Part shown: positions 52,303 through 62,162 of the stretch, piece by piece
Numbering within the stretch: the stretch's first letter is position 1
How the letters are laid out: every line of letters begins with the position of its first letter
Assembly (NCBI GenBank): GCA_902521615.1
Contig: CABYSJ010000004.1
Span: forward strand, 1-64,000
Direction: 5' to 3'
DNA: 64,000 nucleotides
From: an uncultured Pelagibacteraceae bacterium
Lineage (GTDB): Bacteria > Pseudomonadota > Alphaproteobacteria > Pelagibacterales > Pelagibacteraceae
Position numbers and translations under genes: made by a program
The notes under the pieces: generated by a model
The model's database searches: none
The model's input: the letters and a program-made list of their open reading frames with translations, nothing else
Told to the model about the DNA's origin: nothing

Positions 52303-53294
52303 TTGAAAAAAACCACCCACCAACAAAATATGGTAATACAGGTGTGCTAATAATCAATCTTGGTACACCCGATTCTACTAATTGGTTTGACATAAGAAAA
52401 TATTTAAAAGAGTTTCTTTCTGATAGAAGGGTTATTGAGGTAAATCCGCTAGTTTGGCAAATAATTTTAAATTTGTTTATTTTAAATTTCAGACCCTCTA
52501 AAACTGCTAAAGCTTATAAAGAAATCTGGATGAAAGAAGAAAATATTTCTCCACTTCTTTATTATACAAAAAAGCAAAGTGAGAAAATTTCAAATTCATT
52601 ATCAAAAGAAAACATAATAATAGATTTTGCGATGAGATATGGAAATCCAAGCATTAAGAGCAAGATTCATAAATTACATGAAATGGGTTGTGAAAACCTT
52701 GTGATACTTCCACTTTATCCACAATATGCAGCAGCCACAACAGCAACAGTTTGTGATGAGGTATACAGAACTTTGATGAAAATGAGGTGGCAACCTTCTT
52801 TAAAAATAATTCCTCATTACGAATCCAATCCGCTATACATTGATGCTCTTGTTAACTCCATTAACAAAAAAATCAAAGAAATTAATTGGAAACCAGATTT
52901 AATTATAGCCTCATACCACGGGATACCAAAAAAATATTTTGATAAAGGTGATCCCTATCACTGTTATTGTCATAAAACGACAAGACTTATTTCAGAAAAA
53001 TTCAACTCAATAGAAATTAAAACTACATTTCAGTCAAGATTTGGTCCACAAGAATGGCTTCAACCATATACTGACAAAACTCTTGAAAATTTACCCAATG
53101 AGGGTGTCAAAAAAGTTCTGACAATCTGTCCAGGCTTTGCATCCGATTGTGTAGAGACTTTAGAAGAAATAAAAATTCAAGGTAAAGAAAGTTTTTTAAA
53201 TTCAGGAGGAGAAAATTTTGATATGGTCCCCTGTTTAAATGATAATAGTGATCATATAATTTTGCTAAAATCCTTAATTGAAAGAAATATCTAA
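52299..53294 (+). CDS. hemH: Ferrochelatase
   Basis: GVLIINLGTPDS; YLKEFLSDRRVIE; ASYHGIPKKYFDKGDPYHCYCHKT; CPGFASDCVETLEEI. Confidence 0.98.
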   Translation: MIEKNHPPTKYGNTGVLIINLGTPDSTNWFDIRKYLKEFLSDRRVIEVNPLVWQIILNLFILNFRPSKTAKAYKEIWMKEENISPLLYYTKKQSEKISNSLSKENIIIDFAMRYGNPSIKSKIHKLHEMGCENLVILPLYPQYAAATTATVCDEVYRTLMKMRWQPSLKIIPHYESNPLYIDALVNSINKKIKEINWKPDLIIASYHGIPKKYFDKGDPYHCYCHKTTRLISEKFNSIEIKTTFQSRFGPQEWLQPYTDKTLENLPNEGVKKVLTICPGFASDCVETLEEIKIQGKESFLNSGGENFDMVPCLNDNSDHIILLKSLIERNI

Positions 53295-53297
53295 TAC

Positions 53298-53738
53298 ATG
53301 AATTCTTATTTATTATTTAAATCTTTACATATAATTGCTGTTGTTTCTTGGATGGCCGGTCTTTTATATCTTCCTAGAATTTTTGTTTACCACGTTGAAA
53401 ACAAAGACAAAAAAGAAGCAACCGATATATTTGAGGTGATGGAAAAAAAATTATTCTTTTACATTATGCGACCTGCAATGATTTTTACTTGGGTTTTTGG
53501 GCTAGTATTAATTTATCTTAATGGAATAGATATTTTCTCTCAATTATGGTTTCAAATAAAGATAGTCTTGGTGATATTGTTATCAGCATACAATGATTAT
53601 TTAGGAAAATGTCTTGTTTCTCTAAAAAATTCTACAAACACAAGATCTTCAAAATTCTTTAGAATTATTAATGAAATACCCACTGTAATCTTGATTATTG
53701 TTGTATTTTTAACTATTTTTAAGCCAATCTGGGGTTGA
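53298..53738 (+). CDS. hemJ: Protoporphyrinogen oxidase HemJ
   Basis: KSLHIIAVVSWMAGLLYLPRIFVYH; RPAMIFTWVFGL; NEIPTVILIIVVFLTIFKP. Confidence 0.95.
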   Translation: MNSYLLFKSLHIIAVVSWMAGLLYLPRIFVYHVENKDKKEATDIFEVMEKKLFFYIMRPAMIFTWVFGLVLIYLNGIDIFSQLWFQIKIVLVILLSAYNDYLGKCLVSLKNSTNTRSSKFFRIINEIPTVILIIVVFLTIFKPIWG

Positions 53739-53798
53739 AATAACTACAGCAGTATATATATTAATGCTATCTGATAAGTCCTTATCAAAAAATTAATC

Positions 53799-55067
53799 AT
53801 GAATATTCAAGAACTAAAATTAAAATCTTCTGAACAGCTCATTACGCAAGCAGAGGAGCTTGGCATAGAAAATGCTAGCACGTTAAGAAAGCAGGAAATA
53901 CTTTTTGCAATCCTTAAGAAGGTTGCCGAAAAAGAGGAAATTACTGGAGTGGGTGTTTTGCAATTATTGCAAGACGGATTTGGCTTTTTAAGAGCAATGG
54001 AATCGAATTATCTTCCAGGGCCAGATGATATTTATGTGAGCCCGAGTCAAATTAGAAAATTTGGTTTGAGAACAGGAGATACAGTTGAAGGACCAGTGAG
54101 AGCTCCTAAAGAGGGAGAAAGATATTTTGCATTATTACAAGTTAGTAAGATAAATTTTGAGGAACCAGAAAAAGCAAGACACAAAATTGCATTTGATAAC
54201 TTAACGCCGTTATATCCAGATAAACAATTGGTGATGGAAGTTGAAACTACAAAAGTTGAGAAAAAACAAGATTTAACCCCAAGACTTATTGATCTAGTTA
54301 GTCCAATTGGCAAAGGACAAAGATCTATAATTATTTCTCCACCCAAAGCTGGAAAAACAATGATTTTGCAAAGCATAGCAAACTCAATAGCAAAAAATTA
54401 TCCAGAATGTTATCTAATGGTGTTACTAATTGATGAACGTCCAGAGGAAGTAACAGACATGCAAAGAACTGTAAAAGGTGAAGTAATTAGTTCTACTTTT
54501 GATGAACCGGCTCAAAGACACGTAGCAGTGGCTGAAATGGTAATTGAAAAAGCAAAAAGATTAACAGAGCATAAAAAGGATGTTATTATATTGTTAGATT
54601 CTATAACAAGATTGGGAAGAGCGTATAACGCAGTTATACCAAGCTCTGGTAAGGTTCTAACTGGAGGTGTTGATGCAAATGCACTTCAGAGACCTAAAAG
54701 ATTTTTTGGTGCAGCAAGAAATATTGAGGAGGGTGGTTCGTTAACAATTATTTCTACAGCTTTGATTGATACTGGAAGTAGAATGGATGAAGTAATTTTT
54801 GAAGAATTTAAAGGAACAGGTAATAGTGAAACAATATTAGATAGAAAAATCGCAGATAAAAGAATATACCCTGCAATTGATATAACAAAATCAGGAACAA
54901 GAAGAGAAGAATTATTATTTAACAAAGATGATCTCCAAAAAATGAATGTGCTCAGAAGAATAATTGCTCCAATGGGAACCATGGACGCTATTGAATTTAT
55001 AAATTCAAAATTAAAAGATACAAAAAACAATGCTGAGTTTTTTAACTCAATGAATAAACCTGCTTAA
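53799..55067 (+). CDS. rho: Transcription termination factor Rho
   Basis: [91 protein letters not shown]. Confidence 0.99.
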   Translation: MNIQELKLKSSEQLITQAEELGIENASTLRKQEILFAILKKVAEKEEITGVGVLQLLQDGFGFLRAMESNYLPGPDDIYVSPSQIRKFGLRTGDTVEGPVRAPKEGERYFALLQVSKINFEEPEKARHKIAFDNLTPLYPDKQLVMEVETTKVEKKQDLTPRLIDLVSPIGKGQRSIIISPPKAGKTMILQSIANSIAKNYPECYLMVLLIDERPEEVTDMQRTVKGEVISSTFDEPAQRHVAVAEMVIEKAKRLTEHKKDVIILLDSITRLGRAYNAVIPSSGKVLTGGVDANALQRPKRFFGAARNIEEGGSLTIISTALIDTGSRMDEVIFEEFKGTGNSETILDRKIADKRIYPAIDITKSGTRREELLFNKDDLQKMNVLRRIIAPMGTMDAIEFINSKLKDTKNNAEFFNSMNKPA

Positions 55068-55130
55068 GAAAAATTTTTCATTACAATTTTAAGTTTTACA
55101 GAGACATAAATTTGAAGATATAATCTTTAA

Positions 55131-56462
55131 ATGACAATTTATGCTTTATCGAGTGGTCCTGGTATATCAGGTGTAGCTGTTATAAGACTTTCAGGACAAG
55201 AAACGTCAAAAGTAATTCAACTTTTAACTGGTAAGGAGCTACCAAAACCGAGAGTAGCAACATTAAGAAAAATCAATAAAATCAACACTTCTGAGCTGAT
55301 TGACGAGGGACTAATCCTTTGGTTTCCTGGCCCTGAGAGCTACACAGGCGAAGATATGGCTGAAATCCAAGTTCATGGAAGCAAAGCTGTTGTGGATGCC
55401 CTACATTCCTCTCTTTCAGATATAGAAAATTGTAGATTAGCTGAGCCAGGTGAATTTACAAAACTAGCATTTCTAAATGGAAAAATAAATTTACTTAAAG
55501 CAGAAAGTATTGCTGATTTGATTTCTTCAGAGACAGAAATTCAAAGACAACAAGCAATTAAAATCATGAATGGAAAATCATCTGATCAATTTAATTTTCT
55601 TAGAGAAAAACTTTTAAAAATTTTATCACATGTTGAGGCAAAAATTGATTTTCCAGAGGAAGATCTGCCTAATAATATTTTAGAAGAAATCAAAAACGGT
55701 TCAGATGAAGCAATAAATAAAATTAAAAAAATATTAAACGATCAAAAAGTTGGAGAAAGAATTAGAGAAGGTTTTAAAATTGCTATCTTAGGGCCAACTA
55801 ATGCTGGTAAATCTAGCTTGATGAATCACTTATCTAATCGAGATGTAGCAATCGTTTCTGAAATCGCAGGTACGACTAGAGACGTGATTGAAACCCATTT
55901 AAATATAGACGGTTATCCAGTTGTAATTTCTGATACAGCCGGAATAAGAGATTCTAAAGATGAGATAGAAAAAAAAGGAATTAAATTATCTCTAAATAGA
56001 GCTGAAGAAGCAGATTTAAAGCTTGTTGTGGTTGATGTAAAAAGCCCTAATTTTACTGATGTTTTGAAGGATTTGCTATATGAAAATGCAATTTTAGTTG
56101 TAAATAAGTCTGATCTTTTAAAAAAAGATATTGATCCTGAAATTAAAAAAACAAATCATGTTTTAATTTCGATTAAAGAAAATAAAAACATTGAAGAATT
56201 AATATTAAAAATAAAAAATAATTTAAAAAATAAATTTCTTACAAGTGATGATATTTTAATTACAAGGGAGAGACACAGGCAACATTTGCAACAGTGTTTG
56301 GATCATCTAATTAACTTTAATCAAAAAAAAGAAATCGAAGATTTTGATAAAGCTGCAGAAGATCTAAGATTAGCTACTAGACATTTAGGTATGATAGTTG
56401 GAAAAGTTGATGTAGAGGAGATATTAGGTAGTATTTTCAACGATTTTTGTATCGGCAAGTAA
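55131..56462 (+). CDS. mnmE: tRNA modification GTPase MnmE
   Basis: IYALSSGPGISGVAVIRLSG; ILGPTNAGKSSLMNHL; IAGTTRDVIETHLNI; LGSIFNDFCIGK C-terminus. Confidence 0.98.
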   Translation: MTIYALSSGPGISGVAVIRLSGQETSKVIQLLTGKELPKPRVATLRKINKINTSELIDEGLILWFPGPESYTGEDMAEIQVHGSKAVVDALHSSLSDIENCRLAEPGEFTKLAFLNGKINLLKAESIADLISSETEIQRQQAIKIMNGKSSDQFNFLREKLLKILSHVEAKIDFPEEDLPNNILEEIKNGSDEAINKIKKILNDQKVGERIREGFKIAILGPTNAGKSSLMNHLSNRDVAIVSEIAGTTRDVIETHLNIDGYPVVISDTAGIRDSKDEIEKKGIKLSLNRAEEADLKLVVVDVKSPNFTDVLKDLLYENAILVVNKSDLLKKDIDPEIKKTNHVLISIKENKNIEELILKIKNNLKNKFLTSDDILITRERHRQHLQQCLDHLINFNQKKEIEDFDKAAEDLRLATRHLGMIVGKVDVEEILGSIFNDFCIGK

Positions 56463-56578
56463 TACCCTATTTTGTTGGTTTTTATATTTTTTCTATCAAA
56501 AAACGTTGATAAATAAGGCTTATTTACAAAAAATTAAGCCTATCTTGTAAATTATATAATCACATATAGATTTGGATT

Positions 56579-58450
56579 ATGAAAAATGATTTATCATTTG
56601 ATGTAGTTGTAATTGGAGGAGGCCATGCTGGATGTGAAGCTGCAGCAGCTTCTGCTCGTCTTGGAGTGAACACTGCCTTATTTACTCATAAAATAGAAAC
56701 TATCGGGGAGATGTCCTGTAACCCGGCAATAGGAGGCTTGGGTAAAGGTCATTTAGTTAGAGAAATAGATGCCCTTGATGGTGTTATGGGAGATGTAGCA
56801 GATAAATCAGGTATACAATTTAGATTATTAAATAGAAGTAGAGGGCCAGCAGTCAGAGGACCAAGAACTCAATCAGATAGATCTCTTTATCGTAAATATA
56901 TGCAAGAAATACTGCTAAACTATTGTAATTTAAGCGTTTTTTCAGATCCAGTTATAAAGTTTATTTTTAATGAAAATTCAATAAGTGGATTTGAAACTAA
57001 AGAAGGAAAGAAAGTTCTATCGAATAAGATAATACTTACAACAGGGACTTTTTTGAATGGTTTGATACATATAGGTGATGAAAGAACTCCAGCAGGTAGA
57101 TACGACGAAAAACCTTCTACAGGTTTGAGTGAACAATTAGCAAAATATAATTTTAAAATTGGAAGATTAAAAACAGGAACACCACCAAGGTTAGATTCCA
57201 GGACAATTAATTTTGAAAACTTAGAAGAACAATTCGCAGATGACGATCCTTATTTTTTTTCATTCTTAACAAAAAAAAATCTAAATAAACAAATATCTTG
57301 TCGAGTGACTTACACAAACGAAAAGGTTCATAACATTATAGAAAAGAATTTATCAAAGAGCGCTATGTACTCTGGTAGTATAAAAGGGGTAGGCCCAAGA
57401 TATTGTCCATCTATAGAAGATAAGATAGTAAAATTTGCAGACAAAGTTCGTCACCAGATATTTTTGGAGCCAGAAGGTCTAAATGATTACACAATTTACC
57501 CAAATGGTATATCAACATCACTTCCAGCTGAGATACAACAAGAAATATGCAACAATATCAATGGTTTAGAGAATGTTAATATATTAAGACCGGGATATGC
57601 AATAGAATATGATTATATAGATCCACGTGAACTATTCCTAACTCTTGAAACCAAGAAGATAAGTAATCTTTATCTTGCCGGTCAAATTAACGGAACAACA
57701 GGATATGAGGAAGCTGCTGCACAAGGCCTTATAGCAGGTATAAATGCTGCCTTGTCTGTTAAAAAATTTGAACCATTCATACTTGATAGATCTGATGCCT
57801 ACATTGGAGTAATGATCGATGATTTGGTAACAAAAGGAGTAGCAGAGCCATACCGTATGTTTACATCAAGAGCCGAATATCGATTAAGTTTGAGATCCGA
57901 TAATGCTGATCAAAGATTAACTGCAAAGGGAATAGAAATTGGTTTAATAAGTAATGAAAGAAAAGCAATATATTTGAGTAAATTTGAAAAAATTAGCCAA
58001 ATAAATTCAAAAATGAGAGATTCCAAGATTTCACCATCTAAAGCTCAGAAATTTGGAATAAAAATAGCAAAAGACGGAATATTGCGATCATCAAGCGAAG
58101 TTTTAACCCAAAAAGGGGTAAATATGAATAAAATTAGAGAAATATGGTCTGATATACCCTTTTTTAGCAAAGAAATCGATGAACAGGTAGAAATAAATGC
58201 TCATTATAGGGGCTATTTAAAGAAGCAAAAAGCTGATATTTTAGCATTTAAGAGGGACGAAAACCTAATTATTCCTGATAAAATCAATTATGATGGGCTA
58301 TCAGGTTTGTCTAATGAGGTAAAAGCAAAATTTAAAGAAATTAAGCCTAAAACAATGGGTCAAGCTCTAAGAATTGACGGAATAACTCCTGCCGCTGTAT
58401 ATATTTTGTTGTCACATGTCAAAAGAAAGTCTATTAAGCATATAGCTTAA
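56579..58450 (+). CDS. mnmG: tRNA modification enzyme MnmG
   Basis: [67 protein letters not shown]. Confidence 0.99.
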   Translation: MKNDLSFDVVVIGGGHAGCEAAAASARLGVNTALFTHKIETIGEMSCNPAIGGLGKGHLVREIDALDGVMGDVADKSGIQFRLLNRSRGPAVRGPRTQSDRSLYRKYMQEILLNYCNLSVFSDPVIKFIFNENSISGFETKEGKKVLSNKIILTTGTFLNGLIHIGDERTPAGRYDEKPSTGLSEQLAKYNFKIGRLKTGTPPRLDSRTINFENLEEQFADDDPYFFSFLTKKNLNKQISCRVTYTNEKVHNIIEKNLSKSAMYSGSIKGVGPRYCPSIEDKIVKFADKVRHQIFLEPEGLNDYTIYPNGISTSLPAEIQQEICNNINGLENVNILRPGYAIEYDYIDPRELFLTLETKKISNLYLAGQINGTTGYEEAAAQGLIAGINAALSVKKFEPFILDRSDAYIGVMIDDLVTKGVAEPYRMFTSRAEYRLSLRSDNADQRLTAKGIEIGLISNERKAIYLSKFEKISQINSKMRDSKISPSKAQKFGIKIAKDGILRSSSEVLTQKGVNMNKIREIWSDIPFFSKEIDEQVEINAHYRGYLKKQKADILAFKRDENLIIPDKINYDGLSGLSNEVKAKFKEIKPKTMGQALRIDGITPAAVYILLSHVKRKSIKHIA

Positions 58451-59094
58451 TGGATCAGGAAATTTTAAATTTTTATTCTAGAATTAATTACTTAAATGTT
58501 TCACGTGAAACATTTTTGGACTTTGAAAACTATATATCTATGATTCTTGAAAAAAATAAAAAAATCAACATAATTAGCCAAAATACAGCATCAAAAAAGG
58601 CTATAATTGACCGCCATATTATAGATTCTGCACAAATAATTGATTTTGTTGATTTAAATAGCAATACAACCACAGATATAGGCTCAGGAGGCGGTATGCC
58701 AGGTATAATCGTGGCAATTATACTAAAAAATATGAAAAATAATATGAATGTGCACCTTTATGAAAAAAGTTATCATAAAAGCCATTTTTTAAAGGAAGTT
58801 TCAAAAAAATTGAGTTTAAACACAAAGGTTTTCCAAAAAAATATTTTTGAAATAAAAAATTTAGAAACAGGAACAATAATGTCCAGAGCATTTAAGCCAA
58901 TGCCAGTAGTTTTAGATTTAGTATATGAAAATTTTTCAAAATATAAAAATTTAATTTTTTTTATGGGAAAGAATGGAAAAAAAATTTTTGAAGATTCCAA
59001 AAAAAATTGGAAGTTGGAGTATATAGAAAAGAAAAGTTTAACAAGTGAAGACTCATTTTTAATAAATATTAAAAAAATTAAAAAAATAAATTAA
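58450..59094 (+). CDS. rsmG: 16S rRNA (guanine-N7) methyltransferase RsmG
   Basis: NVSRETFLDFENYISMILEKNKKINIIS; TDIGSGGGMPGIIVAI; MSRAFKPM. Confidence 0.95.
   Translation: MDQEILNFYSRINYLNVSRETFLDFENYISMILEKNKKINIISQNTASKKAIIDRHIIDSAQIIDFVDLNSNTTTDIGSGGGMPGIIVAIILKNMKNNMNVHLYEKSYHKSHFLKEVSKKLSLNTKVFQKNIFEIKNLETGTIMSRAFKPMPVVLDLVYENFSKYKNLIFFMGKNGKKIFEDSKKNWKLEYIEKKSLTSEDSFLINIKKIKKIN
58494..58515. promoter_or_regulatory. parS centromere-like site (ParB binding), inside rsmG
   Basis: AAATGTTTCACGTGAAACATTT, a 22-bp perfect palindrome containing the 16-bp consensus TGTTTCACGTGAAACA at 58497-58512; parAB lie directly downstream. Confidence 0.97.
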
Positions 59095-59889
59095 ATGCAA
59101 ATTATTTCAGTAATAAATCAAAAGGGTGGGGTTGGAAAAACTACTACTGTGATAAATCTTGCGGCAGGTTTATCTCAAATAGATAAAAAAATTTTAGTAA
59201 TTGACTTAGATCCACAAGGTAACGCTACCACAGGTCTAGGATTATCTAATATGGATAACTCAAGTGATACAATTTATGGAGTATTGAATGGAACTAGAGA
59301 AATTAGTGATGTGATTAAAAAAACGCAGTTCGAAAATCTAGATATTATAACTTCTAATGTTGATTTATCAGGTTTAGAAGTAGAGACGGCTGATGACAGT
59401 AATAGGGCTTTTATACTTAAGACTAAATTAACCCCATATTTAAACGATTCTAGAAGATTATATGATTATGTCTTGATCGATTGCCCACCTTCGTTAAGCT
59501 TGTTGACAGTCATGGCACTTGTAAGTTCAAACTCTCTATTGGTACCACTTCAGACTGAATTTTTTGCTTTAGAGGGTTTAACGCAGTTAATGAAAACGAT
59601 CGAAAGGATAAAAGTAAGCTTAAATCCAGTTTTGAAAATCAGGGGTATACTTTTAACTATGTATGACAAAAGAAATAAGCTTTCATCTCAAGTAGAGAAA
59701 GAAGCTAGGGATTATTTTAGTGAAAAAGTTTACTCAACTGTCATACCAAGGAACGTCAGACTATCAGAAGCACCCTCCCATGGTATGCCAGTATTGATTT
59801 ATGATAAGACATGTCCTGGAAGCAAATCTTACTTTAATTTTACTGACGAGTTTATGAATCAAGAATCAACAATTGGGAGTGCTGCTTAA
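59095..59889 (+). CDS. parA: Chromosome partitioning protein ParA (Soj)
   Basis: IISVINQKGGVGKTTTVINLAAGL; VIDLDPQGNATTGLG; IDCPPSLSLLTVMAL. Confidence 0.98.
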   Translation: MQIISVINQKGGVGKTTTVINLAAGLSQIDKKILVIDLDPQGNATTGLGLSNMDNSSDTIYGVLNGTREISDVIKKTQFENLDIITSNVDLSGLEVETADDSNRAFILKTKLTPYLNDSRRLYDYVLIDCPPSLSLLTVMALVSSNSLLVPLQTEFFALEGLTQLMKTIERIKVSLNPVLKIRGILLTMYDKRNKLSSQVEKEARDYFSEKVYSTVIPRNVRLSEAPSHGMPVLIYDKTCPGSKSYFNFTDEFMNQESTIGSAA

Positions 59890-60731
59890 TGGATAAGATT
59901 AAAAAAGGATTAGGAAGAGGACTTTCATCGCTGATTGGTGAGACGAAAATTGAACCTCAAAAAAATCAGATATCGATTAGCGATCTGGTCCCAAATAAGT
60001 ATCAACCAAGAAAGATATTTGATGAAACTAGTTTAGAAGATCTAACCAATTCGATTAAAGAAAGAGGAATGATACAGCCTATAATTGTTAGAAATTCAAA
60101 AAATGATAGAACAAAGTTTGAAATAATTGCAGGTGAGAGAAGATGGCTAGCAGCACAAAGAGCTGGTCTTCACAATGTCCCTGTTGTCATAACGGAAGCA
60201 GATGATTTAAAATCTTTAGAATTTGCTATTGTAGAAAATGTTCAAAGACACGACCTAAATCCTCTTGAAGAAGCTCAAGGATATAAACGATTGATAGATG
60301 AATTTTCTTATGATCAAGAAAAAGTGTCAAAGTTCATTGGAAAGAGCAGGAGCCACATAACTAATTCTTTGCGTCTCCTTACTTTACCAGATGATGTGAT
60401 CAAATTAATTGAAACTCAAAAATTAACAGCAGGTCATGCTAAAGTTTTAGTAGGTCTTGAAAATGCAAGTTTTGTAGCATCAAAAATCATTGAAAAAAAA
60501 CTTTCAGTTAGACAAGCAGAAAATTTTGTAAAAATATTCAAAAATAAAAAACAAAAATCTCGAATTTCTAAAGACACAAATATCACTGCTCTTGAATTAT
60601 CTATTTCTAACAAAATAGGTTTAAATGTTGACATACAAAATACTAAAAGAAATAAGGGCACAATAAGTTTTGAATATAAAGACTTAGATCAATTAAACAA
60701 AATTATTGATATTATAAAAGCTAATTACTAG
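59889..60731 (+). CDS. parB: Chromosome partitioning protein ParB (Spo0J)
   Basis: GLGRGLSSLIGE; VPNKYQPRKIFDE; IIAGERRWLAAQRAGL; EAQGYKRLIDEF; GKSRSHITNSLRLLTLP. Confidence 0.98.
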   Translation: MDKIKKGLGRGLSSLIGETKIEPQKNQISISDLVPNKYQPRKIFDETSLEDLTNSIKERGMIQPIIVRNSKNDRTKFEIIAGERRWLAAQRAGLHNVPVVITEADDLKSLEFAIVENVQRHDLNPLEEAQGYKRLIDEFSYDQEKVSKFIGKSRSHITNSLRLLTLPDDVIKLIETQKLTAGHAKVLVGLENASFVASKIIEKKLSVRQAENFVKIFKNKKQKSRISKDTNITALELSISNKIGLNVDIQNTKRNKGTISFEYKDLDQLNKIIDIIKANY

Positions 60732-61713
60732 TTTTTTTTGTTGTCTGATCTAAAATAAAATCAGTAACTATACTAACAGCATTACCCAAGTTTCTTTTAA
60801 TAATTAACTCCAATTCGCTCAATTTATACGTTAATTCTCTAAGGTTTTTGGGAGACCATTTGAGCAATTGCTGTTTTGTGATTTCTTTATCTTTCCAGAA
60901 TATAGGTGGTTTTGCTGTTGATATTGTTAAGTCGAGGTTTTTATTACTCTCAAAATTGTCTGAAAGTATTAATATTTTTTTAGATTTATTTAAGAATGTT
61001 CGTAAAATTAAAACACAATCTTCATTGTTAAAATTATTTTCGTTTAAAATTTTTAAAATTTTATTTTTATTTTTTGCTAAACAATTATCAATTAACTCAG
61101 AGATGCTGTGATTTTCTGATAGATTGGTTAATTTAGCTAGAATTTCTGGAGATATTTTTTTCCCATTTTTTGTGTAATAATCTATTTTTTTTAATTCACT
61201 AAAAAGATTTTTCCTATCACCATTACACTTATTAACAACAGCATTAATATTTGATTGTGATAATATTATATTTCTTTCTTTTAAAAAGTTGTAGGCTAAT
61301 TTAGACAAAGTCTGCTCATTATCAGGATAGAAAGCTGTGCAAATTAAATTATTATTTTTTTCGAAATAAGATCTTAATTTTGATTTTTTTTCTAAATTAT
61401 CTGAGTCAATTAATATTTTGAAATCTTCAAAATTTTTATTCTCAATATTTTCAATTATTTTAATTATTTTATCAGTAGCTCTTTTAATTATTATAACTTT
61501 TTCATCTTCAAAAAGAGATTTTGAGAATATTTTGTTAAATAAAATATCTGGATTTTCTAGAATTTCTTTTTCTTCATAATTTATAATATTCTCTTTTTTT
61601 CCAAATATTGTATCAATTGCTTCACTTTTAAGACCCTCATTTTTACCATAAAACAAAATCATATTATGATTGTTAGCTTTTATTTTTTTTAATTCGAAAG
61701 ATTTAATTATCAT
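60721..61713 (-). CDS. holA: DNA polymerase III subunit delta
   Basis: MILFYGKNEGLKSEAID; NDNLICTAFYPDN-like; FLKERNIILSQSNINAVVNKCNGDRKNLFSELKKI. Confidence 0.92.
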   Translation of the reverse strand: MIIKSFELKKIKANNHNMILFYGKNEGLKSEAIDTIFGKKENIINYEEKEILENPDILFNKIFSKSLFEDEKVIIIKRATDKIIKIIENIENKNFEDFKILIDSDNLEKKSKLRSYFEKNNNLICTAFYPDNEQTLSKLAYNFLKERNIILSQSNINAVVNKCNGDRKNLFSELKKIDYYTKNGKKISPEILAKLTNLSENHSISELIDNCLAKNKNKILKILNENNFNNEDCVLILRTFLNKSKKILILSDNFESNKNLDLTISTAKPPIFWKDKEITKQQLLKWSPKNLRELTYKLSELELIIKRNLGNAVSIVTDFILDQTTKKTSN

Positions 61714-62158
61714 CTAATGACAGTAAATATAAAATTAATTTATCTTTTGTAGCAGCAGCAAAATTTTTTTTAATTTCTCTCTCATACTCTGTTTCTTCAA
61801 AATTTTCTGAATTATTTTTAACATTTATGCTGTCGGCATAATTTACCTTCAGATTATTTTTAGATATAATAGTAAATTCTAAATTTATATTTATTTTAAA
61901 ATCAGTTGCTATACCTGCTGTATTTCTAGTAATTGTATCTTTTGCATATGAAGACTTAATACTAAGATCAAAATTATTAGTAGAGTTTGAATTTGATGCT
62001 AATTTTAATTGACTCTTCATAAAGTTATTTGTTTGAAAATCACCTTCCATATTTTTAATTGTAATAATCAAGTCTTGTTGATTTTTGTTTTTCAAAACAG
62101 ATGTATAACCACAACTATACACTAACGTTAGTATAACCAGCAGAATAATTCTTTTCAT
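61703..62158 (-). CDS. lptE: LPS-assembly lipoprotein LptE-like
   Basis: Lipobox LTLVYSCGYTSVL, position between leuS and holA as in other proteobacteria. Confidence 0.82.
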   Translation of the reverse strand: MKRIILLVILTLVYSCGYTSVLKNKNQQDLIITIKNMEGDFQTNNFMKSQLKLASNSNSTNNFDLSIKSSYAKDTITRNTAGIATDFKININLEFTIISKNNLKVNYADSINVKNNSENFEETEYEREIKKNFAAATKDKLILYLLSLDDN

Positions 62159-62162
62159 TTGA

